Notes under the pieces: generated by a model
The model's input: only the letters and a program-made list of their open reading frames with translations
Databases searched by the model: none
Told to the model about the DNA's origin: nothing
NCBI GenBank assembly: GCA_021776115.1
Contig: JAJFGN010000007.1
Coordinates: 62,001 to 126,000, forward strand
Direction: 5' to 3'
Source: Kiloniellaceae bacterium
GTDB taxonomy: Bacteria; Pseudomonadota; Alphaproteobacteria; Kiloniellales; J153
Length of the DNA: 64,000 nt
Program-made: the position numbers and the translations under genes
Shown: in pieces, positions 8,908 through 18,939 of the stretch
Numbering within the stretch: the stretch's first letter is position 1
How the letters are laid out: every line of letters starts with the position of its first letter

Positions 8908-9458
8908 TGCGTGCCCTCGGCTTCCATCCCTGCGTGCACGTAGGGATCGGCGATGCCAAGGCCGGCAAGAATGACCGCTTCCAGGCGTTCCATTCGATCC
9001 GCTTCCGCCGCCACGGCATGATCGTAGCCGAGCAGATGCAACACACCATGTACCGAGAGGTGGCTAAGATGATCGGACAGCGGTTTAGATTGTGCCGCGG
9101 CCTCGCGCTGAAGAGTTTCGAAGGCAAGCACCACGTCGCCGAGCAACCGTGCTCCCGTGCCAGGTTCATCCGGCGTGTCTAGACTGTCCCTGTCCTCGGC
9201 CGGAAAGGATAAAACGTTGGTTGGCTTGTCCTGGCCGCGAAAGTCGCGATTTAGCTGCCGGACACGGTCGTCGTCGGCAAGCAGAAAGCTGACCTCGATG
9301 GAACCGGATACCTTAGCCCCGGCAAGCGCGGCGCGCGCGGCCCGCTCCACGATGGCCGGCGCATCTGTCAGGCCCGCGCGCCAAAGCGGACTGAGGGTGC
9401 GCACCGCGATTTCCATATCGGGTGAATTTGAGCGACTAGGGTCAGGGTCGTCGGTCAT
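8904..9458 (-). CDS. ybeY: Endoribonuclease YbeY (16S rRNA maturation)
   Basis: YbeY is a zinc endoribonuclease involved in 16S rRNA 3' processing and ribosome quality control. The zinc motif HLSVHGVLHLLGYDH is intact, and FRGQDKPTNVLSFP and LLGDVVLAFE are typical. From the ATG at 9458 the protein has 184 residues. No strong ribosome binding site is visible there, and an ATG at 9416 (MEIAVRTLSP) is an alternative. The gap to phoH contains the palindrome AGCGCGTTACGCGCT. The stop overlaps the corC start. Confidence 0.93.
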   Translation of the reverse strand: MTDDPDPSRSNSPDMEIAVRTLSPLWRAGLTDAPAIVERAARAALAGAKVSGSIEVSFLLADDDRVRQLNRDFRGQDKPTNVLSFPAEDRDSLDTPDEPGTGARLLGDVVLAFETLQREAAAQSKPLSDHLSHLSVHGVLHLLGYDHAVAAEADRMERLEAVILAGLGIADPYVHAGMEAEGTQ

Positions 9459-9480
9459 GATCGTTAGCGCGTTACGCGCT

Positions 9481-10551
9481 CTAGTCGCTCCCGCTATCGC
9501 CAGGGTTGACACCGTTTCCATTGTCCGCGTTCGAATCGTGCGCCTCGTAGGCCTGAACAATCCGTGTGACCAGAGTATGGCGCATTACATCCACATTCGT
9601 GAAACGCACGAACGCCAGACCGTCCATATGCGACAATAAATCGACGGCGTCGCGAAGACCTGAGCGCTGCTGAGCCGGCAAATCCACCTGTGAGAGGTCG
9701 CCTGTCACCACCATACGGCTATTCTCGCCCAGGCGCGTTAAGAACATCTTCATTTGCACGGGCGTCGTATTCTGCGCTTCATCCAGGATGACAAAGGAAT
9801 TGGAGAGCGTGCGGCCACGCATAAAGGCCAGCGGCGCGACTTCGATTTCGCCGTTTGAAAGCCGGCTCAGGACTTGTTGCGCGGGCAGCATGTCGTAGAG
9901 CGCATCGTAGAGCGGCCTGACGTAGGGGTCCACCTTCTCGCGCAAATCGCCAGGCAGGAACCCCAGACGCTCGCCCGCCTCCACTGCCGGACGCGACAGG
10001 ATTATGCGATCGACCCGGCCTTGCAGCAGCAGCGATATGGCCATAGCCACCGCCAGATAGGTCTTGCCCGTACCCGCCGGTCCGGTCGCGAAGACCAGCT
10101 CATGGCTGTGCAGCGCCCGTATGTAGGCGGCCTGGTTGGGTGAACGCGGCGAAATATGGTGCTTGCGGGATCGAATAGCGATGTCGTCGGCGTGCAGGTC
10201 CGCGACAGCCTCCGCGCCGACCGCCGAATTGGGCGCCTGCACCGCCATGCGCGCGGCCGCGTCGATCTCTCCGTCACCGACCTCCAGCCCTTTGCGCAAG
10301 CGCTCGTAGAGGGCAATGAGAGCCAACTCAGCCGTGTCCACGGCCTCGCGCGGTCCCGAAATCGACAAGCAGTCCCCGCGTGAGGCCAAGCGTACGCCAA
10401 GAAGCTGTTCGAGCCGCGCCAGATGCCGATCGTGCTCGCCAAACAGCAAGGGTTGCAAGGCGTTGTCGTCGAAGCGCAGCTGTCGCGGTGCCTCTTCGGG
10501 ATTCGCGTTGTCGCCGCTTCCGTTCAGCGGCGGCTTTGACACCGACGTCAC
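9481..10551 (-). CDS. phoH: PhoH-like ATPase
   Basis: The protein has 356 residues and the PhoH ATPase core: Walker [31 protein letters not shown] and Walker [11 protein letters not shown], followed by [16 protein letters not shown]-like N-terminal region precedes it. PhoH is a presumed RNA-linked helicase/ATPase that nearly always sits next to ybeY. The start overlaps the miaB stop (ATGA). The C-terminal tail is rich in Asn, Gly and Asp and is probably disordered. Confidence 0.94.
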   Translation of the reverse strand: MTSVSKPPLNGSGDNANPEEAPRQLRFDDNALQPLLFGEHDRHLARLEQLLGVRLASRGDCLSISGPREAVDTAELALIALYERLRKGLEVGDGEIDAAARMAVQAPNSAVGAEAVADLHADDIAIRSRKHHISPRSPNQAAYIRALHSHELVFATGPAGTGKTYLAVAMAISLLLQGRVDRIILSRPAVEAGERLGFLPGDLREKVDPYVRPLYDALYDMLPAQQVLSRLSNGEIEVAPLAFMRGRTLSNSFVILDEAQNTTPVQMKMFLTRLGENSRMVVTGDLSQVDLPAQQRSGLRDAVDLLSHMDGLAFVRFTNVDVMRHTLVTRIVQAYEAHDSNADNGNGVNPGDSGSD

Positions 10552-12056
10552 GGATGGACCTCGACCGCCATTGTCCCAGATGCCTCGCTGCGTCCCACGA
10601 CCGGGTCCTCGATCAGGCGGCCGCTCAGGCTCTTAGGCCCGGTGGCGGCAATCCGCACATTCACGATTTGCCCCAGATAGTTAGCCGGCGCTGCGACATG
10701 CACCGCCTGCATATAAGGGCTGCGACCGACCAGTTGCCCAGTCTTGCGCCCCGGCCGTTCCAAGAGCACCGGCATACCTTGTCCTACACTGCCTTGGTTA
10801 AAGCCTTCCTGCTGTGCGTCGAGAAGCGACTGCAAACTGGCCAGACGCTCCACCTTCACGGCCTCGGGCACCTGAGCACTCAGAGTGCCGGCCGGGGTGC
10901 CCGGACGGGCGCTGTACTTGAAGGAATAAGCCTGGGCAAAGCCGATATCGGTGATCAAGCGAAGCGTCTCGGCGAAATCGCTGTCGGTTTCGCCGGGAAA
11001 TCCGACGATGAAATCCGATGAGAGGGCTATGCCGGGCCGGGCCCGGCGCAGACGCTCGACCGCGCGGCGGTAATCGTCGGCGCTATGGCGCCGATTCATG
11101 GCCTCGAGAATGCGGTCGGAGCCGGACTGCACCGGTAAGTGCAAGTACGGCATCAGCTTTTCCACTTGACCATGTACGGCGATCAGTTCGTCATCCATGT
11201 CGCGGGGGTGCGAGGTGGTATAGCGCAAACGGTCCAGCCCCTCGATCTCGGCCAAACGCCGAATCAGGCGGCCCAGACCCCAGGGCCGCGCCCCGGCCGA
11301 ATTTGGCGGGGGAGCGCCATGGTAGGCGTTCACGTTCTGACCCAGAAGCGTGATCTCGCGCGCACCTGCAGCGGCCAGGCGCTCGGCCTCGGCAATTACC
11401 TCGCCGACGGGCCGCGAGAACTCCGCGCCGCGGGTGTAGGGCACAACACAGAATGTGCAAAACTTGTCGCAGCCTTCTTGGATCGACAGGAATGCGCTGG
11501 GCCCCTGCGAAGCTACCGCTTCGGGCAAGTGGTCGAACTTCGATTCGACCGGAAATTCGGTATCGAGAACACCCCGCCCCGGCGCGTTACCGCCCCCGGC
11601 GCGCGCGCGGTGCACCTGGGCGAGCAGCTCCGGCAACCGGTGGTAGGTCTGCGGCCCGAACACCAGATCGACGTGCGGCGCGCGGCGGAGCATTTCCTTA
11701 CCCTCCGCCTGGGCGACGCAGCCCGCAACCGCGATGGTCATGTCCGGCCCGCCGGTGCGCTTGCGCGCACCGCGCAGATCGCGCAGGCGGCCGAGCTCGG
11801 AATAAACCTTCTCCGCCGCTTTCTCCCGAATATGGCAGGTGTTGAGAATGACCAGATCGGCGCCATCCGGATCCTCGACCGGCGCATACCCCAGGGGCGC
11901 CAGAACATCGATCATACGCGCCGAGTCGTAGACGTTCATCTGACAGCCGTAGGTCTTGATATAGAGAGCCTTTGTCAAACCGTTTTCACCTGTCGCTCCT
12001 GGGGCCAAGCGCGCTTGCGCCGGAAATCGCCTTGTCGTGTCAACTCGCCGCGCCAT
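10548..12056 (-). CDS. miaB: tRNA-2-methylthio-N6-dimethylallyladenosine synthase MiaB
   Basis: MiaB is a radical-SAM methylthiotransferase that makes ms2i6A37 in tRNA. The auxiliary-cluster cysteines are in [20 protein letters not shown] and AGCVAQAEG. The radical-SAM CxxxCxxC is in [19 protein letters not shown]-terminal TRAM domain starts near [14 protein letters not shown]. The ATG at 12056 gives 502 residues and overlaps plsC by 17 nt. A TTG at 11978 ([13 protein letters not shown]) has a better AGGTG site and would begin right at the conserved domain, so the first 26 residues are doubtful. Confidence 0.95.
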   Translation of the reverse strand: MARRVDTTRRFPAQARLAPGATGENGLTKALYIKTYGCQMNVYDSARMIDVLAPLGYAPVEDPDGADLVILNTCHIREKAAEKVYSELGRLRDLRGARKRTGGPDMTIAVAGCVAQAEGKEMLRRAPHVDLVFGPQTYHRLPELLAQVHRARAGGGNAPGRGVLDTEFPVESKFDHLPEAVASQGPSAFLSIQEGCDKFCTFCVVPYTRGAEFSRPVGEVIAEAERLAAAGAREITLLGQNVNAYHGAPPPNSAGARPWGLGRLIRRLAEIEGLDRLRYTTSHPRDMDDELIAVHGQVEKLMPYLHLPVQSGSDRILEAMNRRHSADDYRRAVERLRRARPGIALSSDFIVGFPGETDSDFAETLRLITDIGFAQAYSFKYSARPGTPAGTLSAQVPEAVKVERLASLQSLLDAQQEGFNQGSVGQGMPVLLERPGRKTGQLVGRSPYMQAVHVAAPANYLGQIVNVRIAATGPKSLSGRLIEDPVVGRSEASGTMAVEVHP

Positions 12057-12990
12057 CCAATTGCGGCCGGCACGGCGCGGACGCCTTGCCGGGCCCGGCT
12101 GCGATGCCTTCTTTAGCCACCTCGCTGCGGTTGAGCCGGTCGCCGGCCAGCGCCGCCGCGACGCCCGTAGACACGACCTCTTGGCAGTGCGCACTGAGGG
12201 CCTTGCGGGAACCGAATTCGTTCAAGGTCACCGGCTTATGGAAGTCGACCACGACCGTGACCCGGCCGAGGCTTATCGCGTGCCACAAGTGCCCGACCAA
12301 CTCCATATCGCCGAACCAAGCGAAGAAGGGCCGCAGATACCGGCCCATCGGGACATCGTCAAGGCGTGTATAGGAAATTGAGACCGGCTGTATGCAAAGC
12401 GGCCGGCCCAGGGGCGCCCGCTCCGCGACCGCGAATAATGCGCTTTTGAAGGGCAGGACCCGATTGCCGTCGCTGCTGGTCCCCTCGGGAAACAAGACCA
12501 GATCGCCGCCGGCTTGGAGGCGGGCGGAGATTTCGTCGCGGTTGTTTCCGGCGTCGCGTCCACGCCGGGCCACGAACACGGTGCGTTGCAGTTTTGCCAG
12601 CCAACCGAAGAGTGGCCAAGCCGCGACTTCCGCCTTGGCGACATAGGATCCCCGGATCAAGGAGCCGAGAATCATAACATCGAAGTACGAAACATGATTC
12701 GCAACGTAAAGCGTTGGATGGGCGCGCGATTGTTGCCCGCGCCGCTCAACGCGAAATCCCAAAATTCGGCAGCACCGCCGATGATACCACTGCGGCAAGG
12801 TTTCGCGCAGCGGCAAGGCGAGGCCAAGCGCGGCGGCTTGTACCGGCATCAGCGGCAACGTCAGGCACAGGTACGCAAAAATACGCGCGCCGGCACGCAA
12901 AGCCGATCCCATGCCGGTATCGCCTGGGCGAAAGGCACGCGTCCCGCCAAGCGGCAGGAGCGTGGCTTCAGGCTTTGCTGTTTTCGTCAC
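12040..12990 (-). CDS. 1-acyl-glycerol-3-phosphate / lyso-ornithine lipid acyltransferase (PlsC family)
   Basis: The protein has 316 residues with an N-terminal membrane anchor ([20 protein letters not shown]) and the PlsC acyltransferase motifs NHVSYFD (HX4D), the FVARRGRD block and FPEGTSSDG. PlsC family members acylate lysophosphatidic acid; OlsA members acylate lyso-ornithine lipid. The preceding gene looks like OlsB, and the two overlap by 23 nt, so an ornithine-lipid role (OlsA) is plausible. General phosphatidate synthesis cannot be excluded. Confidence 0.88.
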   Translation of the reverse strand: MTKTAKPEATLLPLGGTRAFRPGDTGMGSALRAGARIFAYLCLTLPLMPVQAAALGLALPLRETLPQWYHRRCCRILGFRVERRGQQSRAHPTLYVANHVSYFDVMILGSLIRGSYVAKAEVAAWPLFGWLAKLQRTVFVARRGRDAGNNRDEISARLQAGGDLVLFPEGTSSDGNRVLPFKSALFAVAERAPLGRPLCIQPVSISYTRLDDVPMGRYLRPFFAWFGDMELVGHLWHAISLGRVTVVVDFHKPVTLNEFGSRKALSAHCQEVVSTGVAAALAGDRLNRSEVAKEGIAAGPGKASAPCRPQLDGAAS

Positions 12991-13783
12991 GGGTATAGTG
13001 TCGGAAGTAACGATCGGTCACCAACTCCGTCTTGACGACGACACACACATCGGTCGTGCCGAAATCATAGTCGACGACCGCGCCGTCGCCGACAAATCCA
13101 CCTAAGCGTAAATAGCCTTTAAGGAGCGGCGGCAGCACCTTAAGCGCGCGACGCGGCGCCACCTCGGATGCAGGCAGGCGATCCATTGAGACATAACGTG
13201 CATCGAGCGCGCGGGGCCGAAGCGCCGCCGGCGCAAGATGGCTGTGATACAGATACGACAAAGGCAACGCCAACTCATCGGGATCCGTTCCGGGCAAACT
13301 GGCGCAGCCGAACATGAGCTGGATATCGTGGCCCAGAACATAGTCCGCGATGCCGTGCCACAGGATCTGCATGGTCTTACCCGTGCGGTAAGCCGGATCG
13401 ATGCAGGAGCGGCCAAGCTCCAATATCTCGCCCGGGAAGGAGACAAGCTTGGCGATATCGTACTCGTCGGCCGAATAGAACTGCCCGCGCCGGGCCGCGC
13501 CTGCGCGACGCATCACACGGTATGTCCCCACGACCGCATGCGGCCCGTCGCCGCGCGATTCATCGAAAACCAGAAGATGGTCGCAGAATTCGTCGAAAGA
13601 ATCGAAGTCGCGCTTGACCTCCGCCATGGCGTCATTGGGCTTGGCGTCCATGCCCTCATAAAAAACACGGTAGCGTAAGGCCTGCGCCGCCATAACTTCC
13701 TCGGCAGTTTCAGCCACACGCATGTGAAGGCCTCCGGCCCTAACGTCGACCAGCCGCGCGCGCTTTGCTGCCATCAAGGACAT
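12968..13783 (-). CDS. olsB: OlsB-like GNAT N-acyltransferase (hemolysin-type)
   Basis: The protein has 271 residues of the acyl-ACP-dependent GNAT family. It begins LHMRVAETAEEVMAAQALRYRVFYE and continues through GTYRVMRR, ELGRSCIDPAYRTGKTMQ and LMFGCASLPGTDP. OlsB forms lyso-ornithine lipid from ornithine and 3-hydroxyacyl-ACP, a phosphorus-free membrane lipid. The family assignment is solid. The ornithine substrate is inferred from the downstream acyltransferase and from family knowledge. It follows fur by about 80 nt and starts a run of seven tightly packed genes. Confidence 0.82.
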   Translation of the reverse strand: MSLMAAKRARLVDVRAGGLHMRVAETAEEVMAAQALRYRVFYEGMDAKPNDAMAEVKRDFDSFDEFCDHLLVFDESRGDGPHAVVGTYRVMRRAGAARRGQFYSADEYDIAKLVSFPGEILELGRSCIDPAYRTGKTMQILWHGIADYVLGHDIQLMFGCASLPGTDPDELALPLSYLYHSHLAPAALRPRALDARYVSMDRLPASEVAPRRALKVLPPLLKGYLRLGGFVGDGAVVDYDFGTTDVCVVVKTELVTDRYFRHYTRDENSKA

Positions 13784-13864
13784 GGCCGGAATCCCTTGCG
13801 GCGCCCCTGGCTCAAGCTGGCCAGCAACAACCGATAAGGCGGCAAGTCTCTCACGTCGCGGCCT

Positions 13865-14338
13865 TCAATCGCCCGCGTCCGGTTTGCCGGGCTGGGGCTC
13901 AAACGGCTTGACGCCCCTTTCCTCCACGTCGGGCTCGACCGGCACGCCATAGAGTTCGAGCCGGTGGCCGACCAGCCGATAACCCATGTTCGCCGCCACC
14001 TCGCGCTGGAGGCGTTCAATCTCGTCATTGGTAAACTCTAGAACTTTGCCGGATCGCATGTCGATCAAATGATCGTGGTGTTCCTCGGCGGCTTCCTCGT
14101 AGCGCGCGCGCCCGTCGCCAAAGTCGTGCCTTTCGAGGATATTGGCTTCCTCGAACAACTTGACGGTACGGTAGACGGTCGCAATCGAGATACGCGGGTC
14201 GGCCGCAACCGCCCGGTGATATACCTGATCGACGTCTGGATGATCGTCCGATTCGGATAGGACCCGTGCGATGACACGGCGCTGGTCCGTCATCTTGAGG
14301 CCGCGTATACGGCAGATTCGCTCAAGCTTCGAGGTCAT
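13865..14338 (-). CDS. fur: Fur-family metal-responsive transcriptional regulator
   Basis: The protein has 157 residues. The winged-helix domain includes MTDQRRVIARVLSESDDHPD and ISIATVYRTVKLFEEANIL. The metal-binding domain is seen in EEHHDHLIDMRSGKVLEF. The structural CxxC pair of classical Fur is absent, as in alphaproteobacterial Fur/Mur proteins, so it may sense manganese as well as iron. The ATG at 14338 has a GGAG site and gives the standard N-terminus; the frame is open a further 11 codons. A 155-nt gap without a recognisable gene separates it from mucR. Confidence 0.92.
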   Translation of the reverse strand: MTSKLERICRIRGLKMTDQRRVIARVLSESDDHPDVDQVYHRAVAADPRISIATVYRTVKLFEEANILERHDFGDGRARYEEAAEEHHDHLIDMRSGKVLEFTNDEIERLQREVAANMGYRLVGHRLELYGVPVEPDVEERGVKPFEPQPGKPDAGD

Positions 14339-14493
14339 GTCTCCGAAATCTAGTGCGACGCCACGCAGCATAACCGAAAGGGTACTGACCGCCTACTGGG
14401 ATTGTCGCGCCAGCAACAGCGTTGGCCGCCGGGTACGCCCGAGACAAGGCCCCGCGATTCGATCAATGCTTGAATCCAGGCGGCCGTCCGGCC

Positions 14494-14901
14494 TTAACGC
14501 CGTGCGCGCGTGCCCAGCCCAATCTCCTTGGCCAGCCTGCTGCGCTGTTTCGCGTAGTTGGGCGCCACCATGGGATAGTCGGCGGGCAGGCCCCACCGCT
14601 CGCGGTATTCTTCGGGGGTCATGTTGTAGGCCGTCTTCAAATGGCGCTTGAGCATTTTCAGCTTCTTGCCGTCTTCCAGACAGATAATGAATTCCGGCGT
14701 CACGGAACGGCGAATGGGGACGGCCGGTGTCGGGCGCTCCTGCTCACGCGGCGCGCCGGAGCCAACATTGACCAGGGTGTCATGGACTTCCCGAATCAGG
14801 CGCGGCAAGTCGGACAAGGCAACCGAGTTATTGGCGACATGCGCCGAAACGATGTTAGTTGTTAATGCCAACAGATCGCTGGGTTTAGTTTCTTCTGACA
14901 T
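14494..14901 (-). CDS. MucR/Ros-family zinc-finger transcriptional regulator
   Basis: The 135-residue protein has the MucR core ICLEDGKKLKMLKRHL followed by NMTPEEYRERWGLPADYPMVAPNYA. The N-terminal half is the oligomerisation region. MucR proteins bind AT-rich DNA, silence genes in a nucleoid-protein-like way and control exopolysaccharide and motility genes in alphaproteobacteria. The upstream region (14902-15000) is strikingly AT-rich for this genome, consistent with autoregulation. Direct targets, including the glycan operon at 26-33 kb, are not shown by the sequence. Confidence 0.92.
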   Translation of the reverse strand: MSEETKPSDLLALTTNIVSAHVANNSVALSDLPRLIREVHDTLVNVGSGAPREQERPTPAVPIRRSVTPEFIICLEDGKKLKMLKRHLKTAYNMTPEEYRERWGLPADYPMVAPNYAKQRSRLAKEIGLGTRARR

Positions 14902-15202
14902 TACCGATTTCTTCGCCTTATATTAGAATGAGCCTTTATATAAGTACTTGCCAGAGCAAGTGCAACAAAAGAAATTTGAAAAAACACTTCGTTTTTTCGC
15001 GTTCTCTGGAGAAAGTGGCCCGATACCAGGATTTATGGGGTCTTACCAAGTCGACTGCCAATTGAGGCACTATGGTGGCCTAATAAAGCCGCGATGATAT
15101 GCAGGCCCGGCGAACGGCAATCCCGGCTAAGGAGTATGGCTGCCGGCATGCCCCGGGCCGGATGGCGGTCCTGGCCGGGATCTGGGTTGCTTAGCCGGCC
15201 AA
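14902..15202. promoter_or_regulatory. AT-rich mucR upstream region with two hairpins
   Basis: This 301-nt gap between mucR and rimI holds no convincing gene. The mucR-proximal part is AT-rich and contains ACTTGC-CAGA-GCAAGT (14946-14961) and GAAAAAAC-ACTTC-GTTTTTTC (14978-14998), both perfect dyads. They may be regulator sites or transcription stops. The second has no clear U-tract beyond its own arm. The remainder (15020-15200) is ordinary GC-rich sequence. Confidence 0.5.
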
Positions 15203-15691
15203 TCATGCTACTGGCGCCATCTCCCAGGCCAATACCAGAGCGGAAACAGAACCCGTGGGACGCCGGTAATAACCTGACCGACGGCCCACCTGGGCAAATC
15301 CCGCCGCCCGGTATAACCGCTGGGCCGCAAGGTTATCTTCCGCGACCTCCAAGTAAAGCCGCCGGACCCCGCCAAGTGATCCGTAGGCCACAATTGCGCG
15401 CAAGAGGGCCCGGCCGACACCGCCGCGACGCGCTTCCGGGGTAACGCCAAGCGACAAAATCTCCGCCTCGTCGGCCGCGTTCCGGCATAGGGCGAAACCT
15501 TGCGGCGGGCCCTCCACGGCGGCCCGGGCCCAGGCCATGATTCCATAAGCGCCCGGCAGCGCCAGAATCTTAGCGATCGCCGCCTGGTCCCAGACCTCAC
15601 CACCGGCTCCGCCGGCAAAGCAGCACGCATGCAAAGCGGCGATTACCGGCACATCGAAAGCGGTGGCCTCCCGGATTTTCGGATCTGTCAT
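15203..15691 (-). CDS. rimI: Ribosomal-protein-alanine N-acetyltransferase RimI
   Basis: The protein has 162 residues of GNAT fold. It contains the acetyl-CoA loop VTPEARRGGVGRALLRAIV and the RimI-typical LYLEVAEDNLAAQRLYRAAGFAQVGRRSGYY. RimI acetylates the N-terminus of ribosomal protein S18. The ATG at 15691 (MTDPKIREATAFDV) is chosen because the open frame upstream overlaps tsaB. It is 32 nt downstream of tsaB, the usual pairing. Confidence 0.9.
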   Translation of the reverse strand: MTDPKIREATAFDVPVIAALHACCFAGGAGGEVWDQAAIAKILALPGAYGIMAWARAAVEGPPQGFALCRNAADEAEILSLGVTPEARRGGVGRALLRAIVAYGSLGGVRRLYLEVAEDNLAAQRLYRAAGFAQVGRRSGYYRRPTGSVSALVLAWEMAPVA

Positions 15692-15723
15692 TCTGACGTA
15701 CGCAGCCGACACCGAAACTGGGC

Positions 15724-16458
15724 CTAGATCCGGCCGGAGGCGTAGCCGGGGGCTTGGATCTTGCGCCCATCCGGTAAGGTCACATCGGCGCCCCTTAAGT
15801 AAATCGGACGGGGCAAGCGCGACCCGGCGCCGGGCAAGGGCCGCGCCGCGGCCAAACCGGCGGCGAACGCGGCGATGCAAGGGCCGGGATCGGGGGCCAG
15901 CGCCACTTCCCGTCCGGCAGCGCGCAAGGCCGCGGCGGCGCGCACGGCGCCATCGCCTACGAGCAAAAGCGACCCGGCGGGCAGAATCTCGGCCAAGTCA
16001 TCCTCAGGGACCGCCGCCCCCGGGCCTGTTGCATTGGCTACCTCGCCAGGTTCGGGCGCGTCGAATACCTGGATATAAACTTCCTCCCGCTTGGACTCGA
16101 TCGCGGCCACAAGACGGCATCCCGGCGGGGCTTCGGGCACCGAAGCCGCCAGCGCCTCGAAATTGCTAACCCCGACCAAGGGCCGCGCCAGCGCAATGCT
16201 TAGGCCCTGCGCGGCGGCCAGACCGATGCGTACGCCGGTGAAACCGCCCGGCCCACAGGTCACCGCGATGACATCCACCTGCGCATAGTCCAGGCCGGCC
16301 TCGGCCATGACTTCCTCCATCATGGGAACCAAGCGCTCGGACTGCCCGCGCGCCATGGCTTCGCCGCCTTGGGCCCGAATCGCGCCTTCCTTCCAAACCG
16401 CCACGGAGCAGGAAGCGCCAGCAGCATCCAACGCCAGGATCGTGTTGGTCTTAGACAA
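15724..16458 (-). CDS. tsaB: tRNA threonylcarbamoyladenosine biosynthesis protein TsaB
   Basis: TsaB is the scaffold partner of TsaD in t6A37 formation. The protein has 244 residues from a TTG start ([21 protein letters not shown]). The ASKHA-type features [22 protein letters not shown] and [12 protein letters not shown] are clear. The TTG at 16458 overlaps the stop of the upstream nitroreductase gene by 8 nt and has a GAGG site. The longer open frame to 16578 is antisense-like in composition and unlikely to be used. Confidence 0.93.
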   Translation of the reverse strand: MSKTNTILALDAAGASCSVAVWKEGAIRAQGGEAMARGQSERLVPMMEEVMAEAGLDYAQVDVIAVTCGPGGFTGVRIGLAAAQGLSIALARPLVGVSNFEALAASVPEAPPGCRLVAAIESKREEVYIQVFDAPEPGEVANATGPGAAVPEDDLAEILPAGSLLLVGDGAVRAAAALRAAGREVALAPDPGPCIAAFAAGLAAARPLPGAGSRLPRPIYLRGADVTLPDGRKIQAPGYASGRI

Positions 16459-17041
16459 TCCGGCAGGCCTCGGCGAAGTCGAATCGCGGCGCGCGCTGGT
16501 GCAACTTCCCAGCGTCTCCGTGGCCGAGATTGCACAAGAAATTCGATTGGACCCGACCGCCGGGGAAAAACGCGGCATCGACTTTGGCTTTGTCGAATCC
16601 CGACATCGGACCGCAGTCGAGGCCCAAAGCCCGGGCCGCCAGAATCAAATAGGCGCCCCCCAGGGAGCCGTTGCGGAACGCGGTTTCCTCGATCAACGCC
16701 TCGTTCCCCGCGAACCAAGATTGCGCATCGGCATGCGGGAACAGCTTGGGCAGATGCTGGTAAAAACGGGTATCGCTGCCAATGATCGCGGTCGCGGGCG
16801 CCGCCATGGTCTTCTCGACATTGCCTTCGGCCAGGGCGGGCCGCAGCCGTTCCTTGGCCTCTTTCGAGCGCACGAAGACCACCCGCATGGGACTGCAGTT
16901 GGCACTGGTTGGCGCCATTTTGGCCAAGTCGTAAACGGCTTCGAGAAGGACGTCGCTGACCTCGCTATCGAGCCAATGAGAGTGAGTCCGCGCGGCGCGG
17001 AAAATTAGATCGAGGCCTTGGTCGCTCAATATTTTGTTCAC
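16451..17041 (-). CDS. rutE: Nitroreductase-family malonic semialdehyde reductase-like protein
   Basis: The protein has 196 residues from a GTG start ([20 protein letters not shown]). It resembles RutE/HadB-type flavin reductases: [49 protein letters not shown], and the C-terminal [16 protein letters not shown]. These reduce malonic semialdehyde to 3-hydroxypropionate in pyrimidine catabolism. No other rut gene is nearby, so the substrate is uncertain. The GTG at 17041 has an AAAGG site and matches the family N-terminus. The frame is open to a TTG at 17086. Confidence 0.82.
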   Translation of the reverse strand: MNKILSDQGLDLIFRAARTHSHWLDSEVSDVLLEAVYDLAKMAPTSANCSPMRVVFVRSKEAKERLRPALAEGNVEKTMAAPATAIIGSDTRFYQHLPKLFPHADAQSWFAGNEALIEETAFRNGSLGGAYLILAARALGLDCGPMSGFDKAKVDAAFFPGGRVQSNFLCNLGHGDAGKLHQRAPRFDFAEACRIV

Positions 17042-17172
17042 CACGTAAACCTTTCTTGACTCTTTTTGCTCCACCATGCGGCTCAACCGACCGGGCAGGC
17101 GACCTAGCCGAATCGGCCCTTGTGTGAAATAAAGTCTTGAGACTGGCTATGCAATACGTGGGAGTGCCGGTC

Positions 17173-18264
17173 ATGGTTCGGCTGTTTTGGACCCGAAACC
17201 TGGCAATTGCCGCCTTTAGGGCTGCCATGGCGACGGCTGCGCTGATTTCTTATACCCTATTCGCGGCGGATACGCGCGCCGCCGAGGTGCCTGTCGACAA
17301 CGGCGCCGCAGTCGTCATGTACCACCGTTTTGGCGAAACCCAGTACCCCTCAACCAATATTCGCATCGATCAGCTTGAGGCTCATATCGCGGAGCTGACA
17401 TCGGGCCCTTACACCGTGCTGCCGCTGCCCGAGATTGTGGCCGCGCTGGCCGAGGGCCGGCCCTTGCCGGAGCGCACCGTCGGGATCAGCGTCGACGATG
17501 CTTTCCTCTCCCTTTACCGGGAGGCTTGGCCACGTCTGCGTGCCGCCGGCCTGCCCATTACCGTTTTCGTTTCGACCCAGGCGCTAGACAGCGCCCTGCC
17601 GGATTACATGACTTGGGATCAACTGCGCGAGATGGTCGCGGGCGGGGGCGTGAGTGTCGGCAACCACGGCGTCACCCATGGGCACATGGTTCGTCAGGGA
17701 CACGAGACGGTGCGGGCGGAAATCGCGGATGGGGCCAGGCGCTTGCGCCAGGAACTTGGCATAACACCGACCGTCTTGGCCTATCCCTATGGTGAGTACG
17801 GCCTGGAGATACGCAACATCGTGCAAGAACAGGGTCTTGTCGCCGCTTTCGGCCAACACTCAGGCGCGATCGGACGCACCCACGATCTGTTCGCCTTGCC
17901 GCGCTATCCCATGAGCGAGAATTACGGCGATATGGAGCGTTTTCGCTTGGCCGTGAATTCGCTGGCCCTGCCGGTTACCGAGTTGACGCCCGCCGACCCT
18001 CTCCTAAGCGCAGCCACCAATCCGCCCTTCTATGGCTTTACCGTGGCCGAGGGGATCACGGGCTTGGGGGCCTTGAATTGCTTTGCCAGCCGCAACGAAC
18101 TGACCTTGGACCGCCTCGGCGAACGGCGTATCGAGATGCGCCTTGGCGAGGCCTTCGGGCCGGGCCGGGCTCGGATCAATTGCACCCTGCCGGGTCCTGA
18201 CGGGCGCTGGCGCTGGCTTGGCCAGCAGTTCTACGTCCCGGTTGAGGCCACCGCCCAACGATAA
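17173..18264 (+). CDS. Secreted polysaccharide deacetylase (NodB-like)
   Basis: The protein has 363 residues with an N-terminal signal sequence (hydrophobic MATAALISYTLFA, likely cut after TRAAE). The NodB fold shows VVMYHRFGE, the first metal/catalytic motif as SVDDAFLS (Asp-Asp kept, usual Gly replaced by Ala) and the HxxxH motif in GNHGVTHGHM, then YPYGEY. It probably removes N-acetyl groups from a periplasmic or surface polysaccharide. The C-terminal ~100 residues are an extra domain I do not recognise. The ATG at 17173 has a GGGAG site; in-frame starts exist at 17137 and 17149. Confidence 0.85.
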   Translation: MVRLFWTRNLAIAAFRAAMATAALISYTLFAADTRAAEVPVDNGAAVVMYHRFGETQYPSTNIRIDQLEAHIAELTSGPYTVLPLPEIVAALAEGRPLPERTVGISVDDAFLSLYREAWPRLRAAGLPITVFVSTQALDSALPDYMTWDQLREMVAGGGVSVGNHGVTHGHMVRQGHETVRAEIADGARRLRQELGITPTVLAYPYGEYGLEIRNIVQEQGLVAAFGQHSGAIGRTHDLFALPRYPMSENYGDMERFRLAVNSLALPVTELTPADPLLSAATNPPFYGFTVAEGITGLGALNCFASRNELTLDRLGERRIEMRLGEAFGPGRARINCTLPGPDGRWRWLGQQFYVPVEATAQR

Positions 18265-18274
18265 TCGGGCGGTT

Positions 18275-18835
18275 TTAAACGACGGCGCGGACCTCGACCA
18301 CCTCGGGAATATAGTGCCGCAGCATGTTTTCGATGCCCATCTTGAGCGTCACGGTCGAACTGGGGCAGCCGGAGCATGCACCCTGCATGGTCAGGAACAC
18401 CACGCCATCCTCGAAACCATGATAAATGATGTCGCCGCCGTCCTGCGCGACCGCTGGGCGGACCCGCGTATCCAGCAGCTCCTTGATTTGCGCCACCACC
18501 TCGGAGTCTTCCTCGCTGTCGGCGGCACCTTCCGGCGCGGCCTGGCTTTGGTCGATCAAGACCGGACGCCCAGCCGTGAAATGCTCCATGACCACACCCA
18601 GGATCGCGGGCTTTAGCAGATACCATTCGCGGTCGTCGCCCTTGGTGACCGTGATGAAGTCGGCGCCGAGGAAAACCCGGGTGACGCCTTCGATCTGAAA
18701 CAGCCGTTGCGCCAACGGCGACGCCCCTGCCTGAGCTGGGTCGGGGAAATCGGCGGTCTGGCCACTTAGAACCTCGCGGCCAGGAAGGAACTTTAGCGTC
18801 GCCGGGTTCGGCGTCTGTTCGGTCTGAATGAACAC
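18275..18835 (-). CDS. NfuA/NifU-type iron-sulfur scaffold protein
   Basis: The protein has 186 residues. The N-terminal Nfu_N domain ([19 protein letters not shown]) and the C-terminal NifU domain with the cluster-binding pair in [14 protein letters not shown] are complete. It carries and donates Fe-S clusters. The start is a GTG with a near-perfect GGAGGTAA site. It converges with the deacetylase gene, ending 11 nt away. Confidence 0.94.
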   Translation of the reverse strand: MFIQTEQTPNPATLKFLPGREVLSGQTADFPDPAQAGASPLAQRLFQIEGVTRVFLGADFITVTKGDDREWYLLKPAILGVVMEHFTAGRPVLIDQSQAAPEGAADSEEDSEVVAQIKELLDTRVRPAVAQDGGDIIYHGFEDGVVFLTMQGACSGCPSSTVTLKMGIENMLRHYIPEVVEVRAVV

Positions 18836-18939
18836 TTTCGATTACCTCCGTCCGGAGTATGGCCTTCATAGGCCATCGCTCCATGAAATGTGCGCCGCCG
18901 CGAACCCAAGTTCAAGCCCGGTGCCGGGACCCACGCGGT

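Noticed and set aside
18231-18884. 217-residue minus-strand frame over nfuA
   Set aside because: It is an alternative frame of nfuA with Arg/Gly-rich low-complexity sequence; the NfuA frame has complete domains.
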